Shown here in pieces: positions 6,788-8,068 of a stretch of 8,068 bases of DNA; within the stretch, counting starts at the first letter, position 1, and every line of letters begins with the position of its first letter. The stretch spans positions 1 to 8,068 of the forward strand of contig JAHFCV010000112.1 in the NCBI GenBank assembly GCA_023249275.1, given 5' to 3'. A program made the position numbers and the translations under genes. Source of the DNA: Candidatus Methanoperedens sp. (GTDB lineage Archaea; Halobacteriota; Methanosarcinia; Methanosarcinales; Methanoperedenaceae). Under the pieces are notes generated by a model that was not told the DNA's origin, ran no database searches, and saw only the letters and a list, made by a program, of their open reading frames with translations.

Positions 6788-6836
6788 AGGAATTTTAATG
6801 CAACAGGTATGATCAAACAAATGGAAAAACGTTGAG

Positions 6837-6844
6837 AAAAAAAA
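6837..6844 (-). terminator. T-tract after the 5S remnant
   Basis: A run of eight T on the minus strand, 8 nt past the last base that matches the intact 5S locus. It is the expected archaeal end for a transcript covering the toxin gene and the 5S remnant. Confidence 0.6.
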
Positions 6845-6852
6845 TAAGTTGA

Positions 6853-6973
6853 AATAAGTGAGCATAGCAGCTTTCTGCACTTACCGAGAGTTCGCACATC
6901 TAAAGTACAATGCAGAACGTGGGCGGGCTTAACTGCTTGTTCGGGACGGGTACAGGAGTTTCCCCGACTATGA
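6853..6973 (-). pseudogene. 5'-truncated 5S rRNA remnant, 3' of the toxin gene
   Basis: The minus strand aligns over nearly its whole length with the intact 5S gene at 7796-7920; by hand about four fifths of positions agree, with four gapped bases. The core TGTACCCGTCCCGAACA, AGCAGTTAAGCC, ATGTGCGAACTCTCGG and the 3' strand GCTGCTATGCTCACTTATT are all recognisable. The homology begins at loop A (TCATAG). The 5' strand of helix I is missing, replaced by the toxin coding end, so the closing helix cannot form. Further defects are a 2-nt loss at the start of helix II and a 1-nt loss in the GAACACAG loop. There is no room for a promoter between the toxin and this sequence, so it can only be transcribed as the tail of the toxin mRNA. 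A working 5S is unlikely. Confidence 0.8.
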
Positions 6974-7348
6974 AAAATCCATTTTATCCATGAGTATTTC
7001 AACAACAGTTTTTAAATCCATGCTCTGTGATGCATGTACCCCCTTCTCATCGTGCATGTGATGCGGAAAAGTTTCAATCTCCTGATGATGGGGCACATTA
7101 TCCCACCGCGCTATCAAATCGCCTTTTCCAGACTGCCAGTGATATTTATATTTGAGGCGGTTGACCATGTTATCTTTGATCTCTACGAATTCGATAAAAT
7201 GGAGAATCGCCCCGTCTATTAACTCCAGCATTCCCTTCAAATATCCGATATCAAAATCAATTTCATCAAAGTCGATGGAAAAACGGGTAACTATCGGGCA
7301 ATCCCTAATAACTGATTCAATCTGAGAGTAATACTCCCGGGATTTCAT
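6968..7348 (-). CDS. TumE/DUF6516-like toxin of a toxin-antitoxin-like pair
   Basis: A 126-aa protein resembling the TumE-like (DUF6516) family of putative toxins. Seen: an acidic N-terminal half (FSIDFDEIDFDIGYLKGMLELIDGAILHFIEFVEIKD), NRLKYKYHWQ, then the diagnostic WDNVPHHQEIETFPHHMH at about 82-99, whose histidines could form a metal or nuclease site, and a C-terminal helix (LKTVVEILMDKM). Activity is inferred from the family; for this protein nothing is shown. Its ATG overlaps the upstream stop by 4 nt (ATGA) with no clear Shine-Dalgarno, so translation is probably coupled. The last codons run into the 5S remnant and the TAG stop (6968-6970) is part of its loop A sequence CATAG, so the final one or two residues may derive from 5S DNA. 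Length is near normal for the family. The toxin label is moderately confident, the reading frame more so. Confidence 0.68.
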   Translation of the reverse strand: MKSREYYSQIESVIRDCPIVTRFSIDFDEIDFDIGYLKGMLELIDGAILHFIEFVEIKDNMVNRLKYKYHWQSGKGDLIARWDNVPHHQEIETFPHHMHDEKGVHASQSMDLKTVVEILMDKMDFS

Positions 7349-7635
7349 ACGCTGATACCGGATAATATATTCAGCTTTTTAGTCCATGTGTCAAGACCTT
7401 TTTTTGCGGCATACCAGTCAAAAAAGTCATCCCTGTCGTCAAGTTCTCCAGATTCAAATTTCTTAGTGAAAACACCAGAACTCATACCGTATTTTTTCTC
7501 AAAAATTTTACAGGCTTGCGCATATTTAGCTTTTTTGTGTTTTGCAATCCGTCCATCCAATGCTAAAGCCGAGCGGATTACGCTGCTTACTTTCTGCAGG
7601 GAAAAATCCTTTTTAACGTTGACGGTTAGAGTCAT
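7345..7635 (-). CDS. Putative antitoxin partner, family not recognised
   Basis: A 96-aa basic, mostly helical protein upstream of the TumE-like toxin, overlapping it by 4 nt. I do not recognise a family. Seen: a short beta start (TLTVNVKKDFSLQKVSSVIRSAL), a lysine-rich helix (GRIAKHKKAKYAQACKIFEKKYGM), and a C-terminal acidic segment with aromatics (FESGELDDRDDFFDWYAAKKGLDTW). The described TumA partner is a helix-turn-helix protein; no clear helix-turn-helix is visible here. The gene order, small size and coupling are what suggest an antitoxin. The ATG at 7635 has GGAG at 7645-7648, 9 nt away. A TATA-like TTATTTATTT at 7681-7690 would give a leader of about 25 nt, so the pair probably has its own promoter besides read-through from the rRNA operon. 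Confidence 0.65.
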   Translation of the reverse strand: MTLTVNVKKDFSLQKVSSVIRSALALDGRIAKHKKAKYAQACKIFEKKYGMSSGVFTKKFESGELDDRDDFFDWYAAKKGLDTWTKKLNILSGISV

Positions 7636-7680
7636 GATTTTTTTCTCCGGACTTATATTGTTAGATATGCGTGAATATAC

Positions 7681-7690
7681 AAATAAATAA
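7681..7690 (-). promoter_or_regulatory. TATA-like element for the toxin-antitoxin-like pair
   Basis: TTATTTATTT on the minus strand, about 50 nt before the first ATG of the pair and downstream of the T-tract that should end the rRNA transcript. The surroundings are AT-rich, so this is only a candidate. Confidence 0.35.
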
Positions 7691-7772
7691 CGATGGATAA
7701 AATATTGGGAATGTTGATAAGCTAACTCTGACTTTGAGAAATGTCTGGAAAATGCTGAAGTGTTATAATAGT

Positions 7773-7779
7773 AAAAAAA
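7773..7779 (-). terminator. T-tract after the intact 5S rRNA
   Basis: Seven T on the minus strand, 16 nt beyond the 5S closing stem, the expected archaeal terminator of the rRNA operon. Read-through would enter the toxin-antitoxin-like pair. The 7636-7788 gap otherwise holds only the promoter candidate of that pair. Confidence 0.55.
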
Positions 7780-7795
7780 TCAGTAGTAATAAGTG

Positions 7796-7920
7796 AGCAT
7801 AGCAGCGTTCTACAGTTCCCGAGAGTTCGCACATCTTAGTACAATGCAAAACGTAGACAGGCTTAACTGCTGTGTTCGAAATGGGTACAGGTGTTGCCCC
7901 GCCGCTTTGGCCGCTATACT
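7796..7920 (-). rRNA. rrf: 5S ribosomal RNA
   Basis: The minus strand has all 5S landmarks: helix I pairs AGTATAGCGGC with GCTGCTATGCT over 11 bp, loop A reads CCAAAG, helix II/loop B is CGGGGCAACACCTGTACCC, then CGAACACAGCAGTTAAGCC, and ATGTGCGAACTCTCGGGAA in the helix IV/loop E region. The 125-nt length is typical for archaea. It follows the 23S 3' end by a short spacer, as in a standard archaeal rRNA operon. Outside the mature ends the pairing continues (7789-7795 with 7921-7927), making a processing stem. The loop CCCATTTCGAAC departs from the usual CCCATCCCGAAC. Exact mature ends are inferred from helix I. Confidence 0.93.
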
Positions 7921-7937
7921 CGCTTATGACGGTAAAA

Positions 7938-7954
7938 TCCATCCACAGGATGGA
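7938..7954 (-). other. Hairpin in the 23S-5S spacer
   Basis: TCCATCC and GGATGGA form a perfect 7-bp stem around a 3-nt loop. The spacer (about 7928-8004) should also carry the 3' half of the 23S processing stem, whose 5' half lies outside the window. I see no tRNA in the spacer. Confidence 0.45.
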
Positions 7955-8004
7955 CGTAATTCCATATATAAGCGCAACACCGGATATCGCCCGAATGTAG
8001 TGAA

Positions 8005-8068
8005 ACAAAATCTAGCGTGGACGTTAGTAGTCGACGGGCTCAACACCTCGTCACCTTGGTGCTTACAC
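8005..8068 (-). rRNA. rrl: 23S ribosomal RNA, 3' end (partial)
   Basis: The minus strand begins at the window edge with GTGTAAGCACCAAGGTGACG, then AGGTGTTGAGCCCGTCGACTACTAACG. This is the conserved 3' terminal domain of 23S rRNA, comparable to GUGUAAGCGCAGCGAUGCGUUGAGCUAACCGGUACUAAUG in Escherichia coli. The rest of the gene lies beyond the right edge. The exact 3' end cannot be set from the sequence alone; I place it near 8005. Confidence 0.85.

Noticed and set aside
6853..6973. Second functional 5S rRNA gene
   Set aside because: The 5' strand of helix I is absent, with deletions in helix II and the following loop, and no independent promoter space.
6735..7330. 13-nt direct repeat CAATCTGAGAGTA at 6735-6747 and 7318-7330
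   Set aside because: One copy is in the cassette leader and the other inside toxin codons. A single 13-mer repeat in an 8-kb window is expected about half the time by chance, and the flanks do not match.
7763..8008. Open frame of 81 codons on the minus strand
   Set aside because: It lies across the 23S-5S spacer and the 5S gene; its peptide (CHCTK..., VKPVYVLHC) is translated 5S rRNA. The frame at 6763-7005 is the same artefact over the 5S remnant.
1..8068. CRISPR array, transposase or phage genes
   Set aside because: No regularly spaced repeats, no DDE or HUH transposase motifs, and no structural phage proteins were found on either strand.

Overview
The window looks like a chromosomal segment from a euryarchaeon, most likely of the Methanosarcinales/ANME-2 kind (inference from gene content; the genus cannot be fixed without a search). 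The signs are the archaeal alternative start of aromatic amino acid synthesis (aroA'-aroB'), an archaeal-type A24 prepilin peptidase, a tRNA-Thr without encoded CCA and with U73, T-tract terminators, TATA-box promoters placed for leaderless transcripts, and an archaeal-type 23S-5S rRNA end.

Layout. Positions 1-1950 (+) hold a tightly coupled two-gene operon for 3-dehydroquinate: ADH synthase and 3-dehydroquinate synthase II, overlapping by 4 nt. At 1994-3292 (+) a FAD-dependent oxidoreductase has its own TATA box and probably no leader. Seven of its codons are covered by a perfect 20-bp palindrome. It converges on and overlaps by 17 nt an APC amino acid permease (3276-4421, -) that ends after 11 predicted membrane segments. 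The permease start codon lies 7 nt after the end of tRNA-Thr(CGT) (4429-4502, -). A prepilin peptidase (4579-5331, +) is divergent from the tRNA.

From about 5365 to the right edge everything is on the minus strand, and the left part is AT-rich and looks accessory. Reading with transcription from the right edge: the 3' end of 23S rRNA, a spacer with a small hairpin, an intact 5S rRNA (7796-7920), a T-tract, a toxin-antitoxin-like pair (small unrecognised protein, then a TumE/DUF6516-like toxin, 4-nt overlap), and then a second, 5'-truncated 5S-like sequence (6853-6973). The toxin stop codon lies inside that 5S remnant. Further on is a three-gene cassette of unknown function: a membrane-anchored protein, an acidic protein and a zinc-ribbon-like protein.

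The most unusual structure is the rRNA-operon tail: a toxin-antitoxin-like module sandwiched between a complete 5S gene and a 5S remnant that seems to have become the 3' UTR of the toxin mRNA. Nothing here is a CRISPR array, an insertion sequence with a transposase, or a prophage.
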